This document shows, piece after piece, positions 23,858 through 33,225 of a stretch of 64,000 nucleotides of DNA. The notes under the pieces were generated by a model, which was given only the letters and a program-made list of their open reading frames with translations, had not been told where the DNA came from and did not search any database. Every line of letters begins with the position of its first letter. Within the stretch, counting starts at the first letter, position 1. The DNA lies in NCBI GenBank assembly GCA_049515555.1, contig JBEKTY010000026.1:14477-78476 (forward strand), given 5' to 3'. The stretch comes from JBEKTY01 sp049515555. GTDB lineage: Bacteria; Planctomycetota; Planctomycetia; Pirellulales; Thermoguttaceae. The translations under genes and the position numbers were made by a program.

Positions 23858-26800
23858 CCTCAGCGACACCCAATTCACCGGACCGGCCTTGCCGGAGCCC
23901 TTCGTCAAGTTCGAGCTGGAGAACGAACTGACGAAGCTCAAGCTCCTGCCCAAGACCACCGGCAGCGAAGGCAAGCAGCTGAAGGACGACTGGGAAGCCT
24001 ACCGCCGCCACCTGTCGCAGTTGGCCGTCCGGGGCGGTTCCTTGCGAGTCCGCAACCAGGCAATCGAACCGCTCCGCGAGCGGTTAGGCTACACCGGCGA
24101 GATCGAATCGGCCCCGGACGTGGAAACCCGCGAGGGCAGGGAGGACGGCGGATACCTGCTGAAGTCACCCGAAGGTGCCAAGCTCCGCGTCTGGACCACC
24201 GACCTGGACGAAGACATCGACGCCCCGGCCAAGCGCGGCCAGGCGTACCGCTTCAGCCACCTGCGTATCGCGCAGCGCGTGCTCCTGGCCAGCGGCGAGC
24301 GTGTGGGTATCCTGACCAACGGCATCGAGCTGCGGCTGTTGATCTCCGATCCGGCCCGGCCTGACTCGCAGGTGATCTTCACGCTCGATCCCGACTGGAA
24401 GCGCAGCCGGGAAGTGCCCGATTCGTTCCGGCTGCTCTTGGCGCTCGTCTGCCCGGCTGGGGTGCAGAAGATCCCCGAGCTGGTCGATAAGGCCCGCTTG
24501 CAGCAGGCCCGCGTGACCAAGGACCTGCGGGACCAGGCCCGGCAGGCGGTCCAGCGGTTCGTCCAGGAGGTACTCGATCATCCCGACAACCGCGAGTGGC
24601 TTGCCGGGCAAGAAGACCGTGCTGCGTTAGCCCGCGCCCTCTGGCACGAGGGTCTTGTCATCGTCTACCGCCTGCTCTTCGTCCTCAAGCTGGAATCGAG
24701 CGACGACCCGGCCCGGTCGTTCACCTTCGCCTCCACCAGCCTGTGGCGCAACACCTTCAGCCCCAGCATGGCCTTGGCCCGTTACGTCCAGGGCGTGCTT
24801 TTCGAGGGTGCGGAGACTGGCGGCCTGCTGGAGCAGGGTCTTCGGGGCCTGTTCCGCATGTTCCATGAGGGTGTCGAGTGTACCGAACTGAACGTCAAGC
24901 CGCTGGGCGGGGCATTGTTCGGTACCGAGGCCACGCCCGTACTGTCGAAGTTGCGGTGGGGCGAACGGGCGGTGGCTCACCTTCTCGATCAGCTGCTCTG
25001 GACCACGCCGAAGAAGAAGGGCGGCACGAGGGAACGGGTCCACTACGGTCCTCTCGACGTGGAAGACCTGGGTCGCGTCTACGAGGCCCTGTTGGAGTTG
25101 GAACCGGGCATCGCCACGGAGCCAATGTGCCGCCTCCGTCGCCAGAAGCTGGAAGTCGTCGTGCCCATGGCGCAGGGCGAGAAGTACCGCCCGGCCAGGC
25201 CGGTCGTCCTGGATAATGACGACGAGCAGGACGTGGAGGAGCCCGAAGAGGAGGACGAAGACGAGGACGACTCACCCAAGCGGGGTAAGAAGACCACGGT
25301 GCAGTGGATCGAGGAGATCCAGCCCCAGCGGTTCTATCTCCGCGTCGGCCTGGGCCGCAAGTCCACCGGCTCCTACTACACGCCGCACAGCTTCGTCCGC
25401 TTCCTGGTTCAAGAGACCCTCGGGCCGCAGGTGGCAGAGCGGTCGCCGCCAGACGATCCCCAGCCCGGCGAGATCCTCAAGCTCAAGGTCGTTGATCCGG
25501 CTTGCGGCAGCGGGCATTTCCTGGTCGAATCCTGCCGCTTCCTGGGCCAACACCTCTACGAAGCCGTCCGGCTGTGTGACGAGAAGGCCACCGCCGCCGA
25601 GCGTCGTGCGGAGTTGGCCAAGCGGAAGGAAGACCGTGACGCGGCCCTGGCCGAGGCGCAGAAGTACCGGCAGCGGGTGATCGACCTGCCCGATCCTGAC
25701 GGCGAGTTGCTCCGTTACCTGCCCAGCCGGTCGGTCGAGGGCGAACAGACGGGCGTCTCGCAACGCCGGGCCGAGGCCATCTGCCGCCGCATGGTTGCCG
25801 TGCATTGCCTTTACGCCGTCGATAAGAACCCGCTGGCCGTCGAGCTGGCCAAGCTGGCCCTCTGGCTGGAGTCACATGCCGAGGGGATGCCGCTTACGTT
25901 CCTCGACCACCGGATTGTAGTGGGTGATTCGCTCACCGGCCCATTCTGGGAGCAGATGCTTTCCTGGCCGTCGAGGCCGAAGGAGAAGTTGAAGGAAGGC
26001 GTCTATCATCATCTGGAAACACACCTCCGGTCGGCCCTGTTCGACGCACTGCGACATGTTCGTCGCCTGGAAGCCACCGTGGGCGTCAGCCTGGCTGAGG
26101 TGAACGACAAGGCCCAGGCGAAGGCCGAGTTGGATGACGCCCTGTTGCCGTTCCGTGTTGCGGCGGCAGCCTGGAGCGGTGGGGTGATGCTGGGGCCCGA
26201 GCACTGCGACGACGCGGCCTACGTCGAACTGCTGGACCACATCGGCACGACACACGAACTGCCCGCCCTGATTGAGTCCGAAGCTCTCTGGGGCATGATC
26301 GCCCGTGGCCTTGGTTGTCTTCTCCCAATGGAGGAGAGCCGGGTTGAGGGGGGATTGCGTACGAGCGACCTATGCACCACGCTAACTTCAGGCCGATGCG
26401 CGCCCGCTCTCAGCTTCGATCTGACCTTCCCCGAGGTCTTCCACCCAAGCGGCGTGCCGTATGGCCGTCTTGGATTCGATGCCGTAATCGGCAACCCACC
26501 TTGGGATGCGATCCAATTCAAGTCGAAGGAGTTCTTTGCGGCGTTCGATTTCGAGATTCTCAATGCGCCGACGAAGCGCGAGCGTACTGCCATTGAGAAA
26601 CGGCTGGCAGCCGATCCGAAGTGTGGCCCGCTCTTCGACTGGTACAAAGAAGACTTCGAGCAGCAAAAGAGGGTCAACGATTGCCTGTATCAGTACCAGA
26701 AGGTATTCATAGACGGAGACCTTGCCGGTCGGCAACTCGACGCCTTCCGCGTTTTCATGGAACGGAACTCGCAACTCCTGCATAACGCGGGTATCACGGG

Positions 26801-28178
26801 CATCGTCGTACCATCGGCCTTTCATGCCAACGAAGGAGCAACAGGTGTTCGGCAGCTATACCTGGAAAAGATGGTTCTTCGTTGCTGCTACTCGTTCGAG
26901 AATCGTCGAAGACTTTTCGAGATTCACCGCAGTTTCAAGTTCGCATTGGTCGTGGCGGCTGCGGGGGGAACGACCACAGAGTTTGCATGTGCGTTCTTCC
27001 TTCACGACGATGAGTGGCTATTTGGCCGCCGTGAGGGCCGGGGGCCGCTGTCCTATTCACTGGATTTTGTCAAGCGAACTACTGGCGATTATCTTATATT
27101 CCTGGAGCCGCGATCCGAGCAGGACTTAGAGGTCATCGAAGTGTGCTTCTCACATTGCCACCCGTTTGCCACCATTGCCTCCGACCTGAACATGGCCTTC
27201 GGTCGAGAGTGTGACATGGCTCTCGACTCATGGCGGTTCACTCCGGGCTCGTCAATTCTGGCACAGCAACAAGACGCTCGTGACCCACTGGTATTATCAG
27301 CTCTAGTTGAGAAACGCTTTCTGATGTTGCACGAGGGCAAGACGTTTCGCCAGTATGACGACCGCTGGGCAGCCGCTCCATCGTATCTCGTGTCGCTCGA
27401 CCAACTCGCTGACAAGACCGATTGGCGCGAGGCATCGCGCTACTTCCGTCTAGCGCATCGCAGAATTGCTGGTCCGGGGGACGAGAATGTGTCCATCTGG
27501 GCGATTTTACCACCCGGCTGCATCTGTGGACACAATGCCCCAACCGAAAAATGGCCCGGAAAGCGTTGTGATGCCAGTGCCCTCGGCCTGTTGGGTATCG
27601 CTAACTCGATAACCTTTGACTGGCAGTTGTCGCAGCGAGTTCGCGCCACCGTAAATGCCTTCATTCGTGACGGGATACCGATGCCAAGAGCCTGCGTCGT
27701 CTTGCCAATGATCGCCCACACCTCCCTTCGCCTCACCTGCAACCACGCGGGCTACGCGCCGCTGTGGCGGGAGCAGGTCGGTGAGGCGTGGCGAGAGAAT
27801 GGCAAGCCGCCGATGACTTGGCCGGTGCTTGCCGGGGACGACGAGCGCTGGGCGGTCCGGTCGGCCATCGACGCTGTGGCGGCTGACGCCTATGGCCTGT
27901 CCCGTGACGAGTACGCCCACGTCCTCTCGACCTTCAGCCACACCAGCTACCGCAAGGCCCCCGAGTTGTGCCTGGCCCGCTTCGACGAGTTGAAGAAGCT
28001 CGGCCTGGAAAAGTTCACCCGCAAGTACGATCCCTACTGGGACATCCCATTGAACAAGAACCTTCCCCAACCCGTCATCGACCTGCCGATCCCCACAGAC
28101 GAGCCCCAGGAAGACAACGACGGCAGCTTCCGGCTGACGGGAGCGGCCAAGCCCGCAAGGCGCGGGCGGAGGACATAG
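23847..28178 (+). CDS. adenine-specific DNA methyltransferase, DrmMI-like
   Basis: A 1,443-residue N6-adenine methylase of the Eco57I/BREX-DISARM type. The SAM motif VVDPACGSGHFLVES is near residue 548 and the catalytic NPPW (FDAVIGNPPWDAIQFKSK) near 880; the lead-in GRKSTGSYYTPHSFVRF is typical. An acidic linker (DNDDEQDVEEPEEEDEDEDD) lies near 455-475. The part from about 831 to 1291 (26,340-27,720) has visibly lower GC and different codon use. It follows the catalytic motif where the target-recognition domain sits, so it may have been exchanged. ATG 23847 has GGAGG and overlaps the helicase gene. Expected to mark self DNA so that the system spares the host. Confidence 0.85.
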   Translation: MPFDLSDTQFTGPALPEPFVKFELENELTKLKLLPKTTGSEGKQLKDDWEAYRRHLSQLAVRGGSLRVRNQAIEPLRERLGYTGEIESAPDVETREGREDGGYLLKSPEGAKLRVWTTDLDEDIDAPAKRGQAYRFSHLRIAQRVLLASGERVGILTNGIELRLLISDPARPDSQVIFTLDPDWKRSREVPDSFRLLLALVCPAGVQKIPELVDKARLQQARVTKDLRDQARQAVQRFVQEVLDHPDNREWLAGQEDRAALARALWHEGLVIVYRLLFVLKLESSDDPARSFTFASTSLWRNTFSPSMALARYVQGVLFEGAETGGLLEQGLRGLFRMFHEGVECTELNVKPLGGALFGTEATPVLSKLRWGERAVAHLLDQLLWTTPKKKGGTRERVHYGPLDVEDLGRVYEALLELEPGIATEPMCRLRRQKLEVVVPMAQGEKYRPARPVVLDNDDEQDVEEPEEEDEDEDDSPKRGKKTTVQWIEEIQPQRFYLRVGLGRKSTGSYYTPHSFVRFLVQETLGPQVAERSPPDDPQPGEILKLKVVDPACGSGHFLVESCRFLGQHLYEAVRLCDEKATAAERRAELAKRKEDRDAALAEAQKYRQRVIDLPDPDGELLRYLPSRSVEGEQTGVSQRRAEAICRRMVAVHCLYAVDKNPLAVELAKLALWLESHAEGMPLTFLDHRIVVGDSLTGPFWEQMLSWPSRPKEKLKEGVYHHLETHLRSALFDALRHVRRLEATVGVSLAEVNDKAQAKAELDDALLPFRVAAAAWSGGVMLGPEHCDDAAYVELLDHIGTTHELPALIESEALWGMIARGLGCLLPMEESRVEGGLRTSDLCTTLTSGRCAPALSFDLTFPEVFHPSGVPYGRLGFDAVIGNPPWDAIQFKSKEFFAAFDFEILNAPTKRERTAIEKRLAADPKCGPLFDWYKEDFEQQKRVNDCLYQYQKVFIDGDLAGRQLDAFRVFMERNSQLLHNAGITGIVVPSAFHANEGATGVRQLYLEKMVLRCCYSFENRRRLFEIHRSFKFALVVAAAGGTTTEFACAFFLHDDEWLFGRREGRGPLSYSLDFVKRTTGDYLIFLEPRSEQDLEVIEVCFSHCHPFATIASDLNMAFGRECDMALDSWRFTPGSSILAQQQDARDPLVLSALVEKRFLMLHEGKTFRQYDDRWAAAPSYLVSLDQLADKTDWREASRYFRLAHRRIAGPGDENVSIWAILPPGCICGHNAPTEKWPGKRCDASALGLLGIANSITFDWQLSQRVRATVNAFIRDGIPMPRACVVLPMIAHTSLRLTCNHAGYAPLWREQVGEAWRENGKPPMTWPVLAGDDERWAVRSAIDAVAADAYGLSRDEYAHVLSTFSHTSYRKAPELCLARFDELKKLGLEKFTRKYDPYWDIPLNKNLPQPVIDLPIPTDEPQEDNDGSFRLTGAAKPARRGRRT

Positions 28179-28197
28179 TAACCGTTAGGAGCTTACC

Positions 28198-29241
28198 ATG
28201 AAACTGACGCACATTCCGCTGTCGAAGATCATCCCAAACCCGGACAATCCTCGTGGGATTGACATTCAGACCGAGGACCCAAAGCTTGCCGACCTGAAGG
28301 ACTCAATTCAACAGTTCGGCGTTCTGGTGCCTGTCGTTGTTTCCAAGAAAGACAGCAAGTTCCTTCTGATTGACGGTGAGCGACGTTACTGGGCCTGCAA
28401 GGCGCTCAATCTCGACGAAGTGCCCGCGTTCATCATAGATGAAGGGGGTGATCTGACCGACAGCGACATTCTTTACCGGATGTTTCAGATTCACCACAAC
28501 CGCGAGCAATGGTTGCCCATTCAGCAATGCCATGCTCTCGAAGTCGTTTACCGCAAGGTTGTCAAGCAGGCCGCTATCCGCTCGCTCACTGATGAGCGTG
28601 CCAAGCTCAACGCGGTTGCCGAAGAGTTGGCGAACGCTACGGGCATCGAGATGCGAACCGCCCTGAGTCGCGTTTATTTCCTCCGATGGCCGACCCGAAT
28701 CAAGCAGCGACTTTACAACAGCCCTGCCGAGCAAGGGGGCTATTGGTACATCTGCGAAATCGAAGAGAAGATCGTCATTCCCGCGATGACGAACTACCCA
28801 GAGTACTTCCAGACGGTGCCAGTCGATGAAGTGCGGGAAGCCCTTTTCGCCAAGTTGGAACAGCACTCGGCACTGGCGTCTACTGAAGTACGAAAAGTGG
28901 CACCGTTCTTTCGCGTGGCGATGCCGAAGGAGACCGACCGGAAGAAAGTCTGTAAGGTGCTGTCGGAGTTACAGACCAACGTCGAAATGACCTACGCTGA
29001 GGCCCAGGATGAGTTTCTCATGGCGTTTCCGAACTTTCGTAAGCGAGATCCGGTCTCGCCGCGTAAGCTCGAATCCATGCTGGCCCACCTCTGTCTTGCC
29101 ATCGAAGATTTTGAGGTAACGTCCATCGACACGGCACAGCGACGTGCGAAGGCAAGCCGCCGAGAACTTCGGAAGGCCACAACGAAGCTGGCGGAAGTCT
29201 TGCAAAGCCTTCTGGATCAGTTGGGTGACACCAAGGAGTAA
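28198..29241 (+). CDS. ParB/Srx-like domain protein
   Basis: A 347-residue protein with a ParB N-terminal (ParB/sulfiredoxin) domain: IPLSKIIPNPDNPRG, then LADLKDSIQQFGVLVPVVV and the GERR box (LIDGERRYWACKALNLDEVP, about residues 58-80). Members bind CTP or act as nucleases in other systems. The remaining 250 residues are helical and not recognisable. ATG 28198 has AGGAG six bases upstream. It follows the methylase by 19 bp and precedes the HD protein by four. Base composition from here through 32,061 is lower in GC than in the flanking helicases, so the ParB, HD and second methylase genes may have been acquired as one block. Confidence 0.78.
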   Translation: MKLTHIPLSKIIPNPDNPRGIDIQTEDPKLADLKDSIQQFGVLVPVVVSKKDSKFLLIDGERRYWACKALNLDEVPAFIIDEGGDLTDSDILYRMFQIHHNREQWLPIQQCHALEVVYRKVVKQAAIRSLTDERAKLNAVAEELANATGIEMRTALSRVYFLRWPTRIKQRLYNSPAEQGGYWYICEIEEKIVIPAMTNYPEYFQTVPVDEVREALFAKLEQHSALASTEVRKVAPFFRVAMPKETDRKKVCKVLSELQTNVEMTYAEAQDEFLMAFPNFRKRDPVSPRKLESMLAHLCLAIEDFEVTSIDTAQRRAKASRRELRKATTKLAEVLQSLLDQLGDTKE

Positions 29242-29245
29242 CATC

Positions 29246-30754
29246 ATGCCGGTTGCAGACCTTCTGAATGAAGCACTTCCAGGCCAAGAGATTGGCACCC
29301 GTGGGAAGAGGCCAGCCCGGAGCGGTGAACTCCCTGAAATGCCGTGGAAGTTTTGGCGCACAGCGGAGCACACTTGGGCGGTGTACCTCGCCGTTGGCAA
29401 GAAGTTATCACAGGCCGCTATTGACTCGCTGCATCAGGCTCCGACACTAGGTTTCCGTCCCGTGATCTTGGCCCAAGATGGGGATCAAATCCGAGTTGCT
29501 GCTCAGCACTTTCAATCCGTGCCCGTGGATGTTGTGTGCGAGGTAGCTGGCACGGGGAAGCTGATCAGCCCTACGACCCCTGTCGCAGCGACTGGCGCAA
29601 GGAGAACTTCAGCCTGGCGCATTGATCGGCGTCTGATCGGTAACTTGGTCCAACATGCCAATGCACCACGTTACCTTCGGACATACCTAGACACCCTGTG
29701 TAACTCATACCGAGACATCGCAGACATCCGACGAGATCGGGACGGACGAGAGTACGACCTGTTGCATGCGTATGGCGAAAAAGTGCTCAAGAAGATGGAG
29801 TTCACGGCTGATGTCCTGAGTGGCGCGGATATGATCCGCCGTATCGAGCAGATAGGATGGGGTGGAACACGCGATCATTTCTTTCATTCGTTTCAGAACT
29901 ACTTTTTCGGGCTCTATGCAGTTCTCGAATTGGAAACACATTTCAACAACTACCGGAACGCGGCCCAGTTGGCGTGGCAGGTTGATCCATTTCATCTCTG
30001 GTTTCTGATCGCTCTTTGGCATGATGTCGGATATGGCATTGAGAAGTTCCCAACGATGACCGACGACATCTTCGGTGAAGATGAAGATGGGGAAAGTGCC
30101 AACCGGACTGTCGAGGACTTCCTCTATCGCCCAATCATTCAAGAGGCGCTGAGTAACATCAGTTGCCTCATGTGGCACTTGACGCAACCCGGCAGGGCAC
30201 GTACCGCTTGGCTCCCACCGCGACCTGACTACCAGTTATCACGCAATGAACGAAGACTTCGTGAAGCACTGATTCATAACGTCCTTGGTGGCAGTCACGG
30301 GTCAGCCAGTGCGCTTCGCCTTTATGGCGAGTGTATGCCCAAACTTCGGCGGCGGGGACCAGCCCAACGACTGCTTCTGGAGCAGACTGTCTTACTCGCC
30401 TGTTGCTCAATGCCGTACCACGATTGGCATTTCCGCAAGTGCGTGCGAGAGGAGTGCGGCACTTGTCAAATTCCAGTGGCAACTTTGCCCTTCGCCGCAC
30501 TCTTGACATTTGTAGACAGCATACAAGACGACCGGCGTGATCTTGCCGGGCTTCAGAATGAAATGTACTTCCTTGAGCGATTGCTTGTTGAAGCCCCCGC
30601 CACCGTCTCCGCAAGAGTGGATCGCAACGCGGTCCCCGACACATCGGTACTCTGGAAGTTGATCGAAGCCCGAGATGTCACGGCGTCACTACAGAATCAT
30701 GCTAACGGCCTGACGTTCACCTACCCGGAATGGATGGCGGGGACTAACGTGTAA
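29246..30754 (+). CDS. HD-domain (putative phosphohydrolase) protein
   Basis: A 502-residue protein with HD-superfamily metal ligands in order: His in RDHFFHSFQNY (about 210), the HD pair in LWHDVGYGIEKF (about 256), His in GGSHGSAS (about 351), His in MPYHDWHF (about 390) and Asp in FVDSIQDDRRD (about 421). This is the H...HD...H...H...D series of HD and HD-GYP hydrolases, which cut nucleotides, cyclic dinucleotides or nucleic acid. The N-terminal 130 residues are unlike anything I know. ATG 29246 follows AAGGAG. The stop overlaps the next start (TAATG). In an operon of helicases and methylases it could be an effector or a sensor of a nucleotide signal; no nucleotide cyclase is encoded in the operon, which argues for the former. 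Confidence 0.65.
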   Translation: MPVADLLNEALPGQEIGTRGKRPARSGELPEMPWKFWRTAEHTWAVYLAVGKKLSQAAIDSLHQAPTLGFRPVILAQDGDQIRVAAQHFQSVPVDVVCEVAGTGKLISPTTPVAATGARRTSAWRIDRRLIGNLVQHANAPRYLRTYLDTLCNSYRDIADIRRDRDGREYDLLHAYGEKVLKKMEFTADVLSGADMIRRIEQIGWGGTRDHFFHSFQNYFFGLYAVLELETHFNNYRNAAQLAWQVDPFHLWFLIALWHDVGYGIEKFPTMTDDIFGEDEDGESANRTVEDFLYRPIIQEALSNISCLMWHLTQPGRARTAWLPPRPDYQLSRNERRLREALIHNVLGGSHGSASALRLYGECMPKLRRRGPAQRLLLEQTVLLACCSMPYHDWHFRKCVREECGTCQIPVATLPFAALLTFVDSIQDDRRDLAGLQNEMYFLERLLVEAPATVSARVDRNAVPDTSVLWKLIEARDVTASLQNHANGLTFTYPEWMAGTNV

Positions 30755-32061
30755 TGATGAAGTGCGTCAAGGACATTGTCCGTGAAGGTCGCGAACTGTC
30801 ACGAGCGTTGAAGATGGAGTGCAGCACCCATCTCCCAGCGGTCAGGGATGGCTCAGTTGGTGTCGTTGTACCGTCCTGGCGGTCCGCCGACAGCCGCGAC
30901 GATCACAAGATCCATCGGATGATGTCCCGCGTTGGCGGATTTCCCCCGGCGTTGGCACGGTACTTCATAGCAAGGTTCTCCAAGGTGGGCGATGCGGTGC
31001 TTGATCCTTTCTGCGGCAAGGGCACAACGCTGTTTGAGGCGATGCAGATGGGGCGAAGAGCTATCGGCGGTGACATCGCGCCCGATGCGGTGTTGGTCTC
31101 TCGTGCCAAGTGCCATCCCGTGAAGATTGTTGATGTAGCAAACTACATCCAGAAGCTGAACGTGGAGGATGAGCACGACCCGTGCGAGGTTCCGAGTGAC
31201 GTGTCGTTGTTCTTCAGTGAGAAGACACTGGCGGAGATCCTCACCATTCGCGCCCAGTTGCTTCAAGACATGAAAAGACAGAAGACACGGGATGTAGCGA
31301 CCTTCGTGTGCGGCGTGATGCTCGGTCTACTACACGGCCATTCCAGGTTGTCGCTGTCCCTGCCCTGTAATCAGGCGTTCGCCATGTCTCCGGCCTATGT
31401 CCGCAAGTACGTCAAAGAACACGGCCTTCGTCGCCCTCGTCGTGACGTGCGGAAGTGCTTGCTGGAAAAGAGCCTGGAGATACTGCCCTTTCCTCGTTTC
31501 GAGTCCGTGTCGCACGTCGCTACGGCTCCGGCCAACAGTTGCCACGATTACGTGGTCGAAGTAGCTAGGCAGGCGGACCTCGTGTTGACCTCGCCACCTT
31601 ACTTGGCGCGCCAGACCTACATCAAGGACTCGTGGCTGCGAACTTGGTTCCTTGGAGCCAAGCGAGAGGCTCAGGCCGCAGCTACGCTAGAAACGGGGAA
31701 CGTCGTCAAGTTCGTGGAAGGGATGGAGCGTTCATTGCACAGCATGGCTAGGAGCGTCAAGAAGGGTGGCCGAATCGTCCTCGTCTGCGGGCGAGCGAAA
31801 GTCACGTTCGATGGCAAAGACCACTCTGTCGCCATTGCTGACCTCTGTCTTTATGCGGTCAGCAACTCTCCAGTGCTGTGCAACGCACTGACCGCAGAGC
31901 ACCTCATAAGGGATCGGGTGATGATGAAGCGGGGGTCATATTTCGCCGTACATCATGGCAAGGTGGACAACGGGAACGGCGAGAAGACTCGTAGGTTCGG
32001 AGAGGATGAAATCCTTGTCGTCCGAAAAGACCAGAGCGTTAGGAAACCACCGGAGGCATAG
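30754..32061 (+). CDS. DNA methyltransferase (N4/N6 type, TSPPY)
   Basis: A 435-residue amino-methyltransferase. Motif I is DPFCGKGTTLFEAMQMGRRA near residue 83, the catalytic motif TSPPYLARQTYIKDSW near 279, and GGRIVLVCGRAKV near 340. The Ser-Pro-Pro-Tyr form is common in N4-cytosine enzymes but occurs in N6-adenine enzymes too. ATG 30754 overlaps the stop of the HD gene. This is the second methylase in the operon. Either it protects the host at a different site, or it belongs with the ParB and HD proteins as a sub-module. No matching stand-alone restriction enzyme is next to it unless the YhcG protein is the partner. Confidence 0.82.
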   Translation: MMKCVKDIVREGRELSRALKMECSTHLPAVRDGSVGVVVPSWRSADSRDDHKIHRMMSRVGGFPPALARYFIARFSKVGDAVLDPFCGKGTTLFEAMQMGRRAIGGDIAPDAVLVSRAKCHPVKIVDVANYIQKLNVEDEHDPCEVPSDVSLFFSEKTLAEILTIRAQLLQDMKRQKTRDVATFVCGVMLGLLHGHSRLSLSLPCNQAFAMSPAYVRKYVKEHGLRRPRRDVRKCLLEKSLEILPFPRFESVSHVATAPANSCHDYVVEVARQADLVLTSPPYLARQTYIKDSWLRTWFLGAKREAQAAATLETGNVVKFVEGMERSLHSMARSVKKGGRIVLVCGRAKVTFDGKDHSVAIADLCLYAVSNSPVLCNALTAEHLIRDRVMMKRGSYFAVHHGKVDNGNGEKTRRFGEDEILVVRKDQSVRKPPEA

Positions 32062-32070
32062 GCAGGGATA

Positions 32071-33225
32071 ATGACGAAATCACGTAAATCCACCACTGGA
32101 GAGCTGGCCGTGAGCAAATCCGCTCTGGCTCCAGCAGTTCCAACCGACCGGCTCTTGGCCGACATTCGTGCGCTGATCGAGGCGGCCCGGCAATATACCG
32201 CCCGCACGGTCAACGCTGCGATGGTCGTGCTGTATTGGAGCGTCGGCAGGCGCATCCGCGAGGACATACTCCACCAGCAGCGGGCTGAGTACGGCAAGCA
32301 GATCATTTCGACGCTGTCGAAAGAATTGACCGCAGAGTACGGTCGAGGCTATTCGGAACCCAACCTTTCCCGGATGATGCGATTGGCCGAAGCGTTCCCG
32401 GATGAGAAGATTCTTTCGGCACTGTCGAAAGAATTGAGCTGGAGCCATTTCGTCGAGATTATCGCGTTGGACGACCCGCTCAAGCGCGAGTTCTACGCCG
32501 AGATGTGCCGCGCGGAGCGGTGGAGCACGCGGACGCTCAGAGACCAGGTGACGAGGATGGTCTATGAACGCACGGCGGTCAGTAAGAAGCCGGAAGAGGT
32601 CATCCGTGTCGAGCTTGCGGCGCTGCGGGATGAGGACCGCCTGACGCCGGACCTCGTTTTCCGCGACCCGTACTTCTTCGATTTCCTGGGGTTGCCGCAG
32701 CGATACAGCGAGCGTGACCTGGAGCAGGCGATCCTGCGGGAACTGGAAGCGTTTCTCCTGGAACTGGGCACGGATTTCACCTTCGTTGCCCGGCAGAAAC
32801 GGATCTCGGTCGATTACGAAGACTACTACCTGGACTTGCTGTTCTACCATCGGCGGCTCCGGCGACTGGTGGCCATCGACCTGAAGATCGGTCGCTTCCA
32901 GGCCGCCGACAAGGGGCAGATGGAGCTGTATCTTCGCTGGCTTGAGGAGCACGAGACCCACCCGGACGAAGAGCCGCCCATTGGCCTGATCCTCTGCGCC
33001 GGGAAGTCGGAGGAACAGGTCCGGCTGTTGCGACTGGAGGCCGCTGGCATCCGCGTGGCCGAGTATCTGACGGAGCTTCCGCCACGAGAGATGCTGGAGC
33101 GGAAATTGCACGATGCCATCCTCCTGGCCCGCGAGCAACTGGCCCGGCAAGCGGAAGCAGCCGACGCCACGCCGCAGATTGATCCGCCGTCGAAAAGCGC
33201 CAAGCAACGAAGGAAGCGTCGATGA
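32071..33225 (+). CDS. YhcG/DUF1016 family PD-(D/E)XK nuclease
   Basis: A 384-residue protein with the two-part architecture of the family: a helical N-terminal DUF1016_N domain (about 35-180, with AMVVLYWSVGRRIREDI and KELSWSHFVEII) and a C-terminal PD-(D/E)XK nuclease (about 215-345). The active site is YYLDLLFYHRRLRRLVAIDL followed by KIGRFQAADKGQM, giving Asp and the DxK pair. A Lys/Arg-rich tail may bind DNA. It starts nine bases after the methylase gene; its stop overlaps the start of the large helicase (ATGA at 33222), so the two are coupled. YhcG-like proteins often neighbour type I restriction genes and other defence genes; here it may be the nuclease arm of the system. Confidence 0.85.
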   Translation: MTKSRKSTTGELAVSKSALAPAVPTDRLLADIRALIEAARQYTARTVNAAMVVLYWSVGRRIREDILHQQRAEYGKQIISTLSKELTAEYGRGYSEPNLSRMMRLAEAFPDEKILSALSKELSWSHFVEIIALDDPLKREFYAEMCRAERWSTRTLRDQVTRMVYERTAVSKKPEEVIRVELAALRDEDRLTPDLVFRDPYFFDFLGLPQRYSERDLEQAILRELEAFLLELGTDFTFVARQKRISVDYEDYYLDLLFYHRRLRRLVAIDLKIGRFQAADKGQMELYLRWLEEHETHPDEEPPIGLILCAGKSEEQVRLLRLEAAGIRVAEYLTELPPREMLERKLHDAILLAREQLARQAEAADATPQIDPPSKSAKQRRKRR

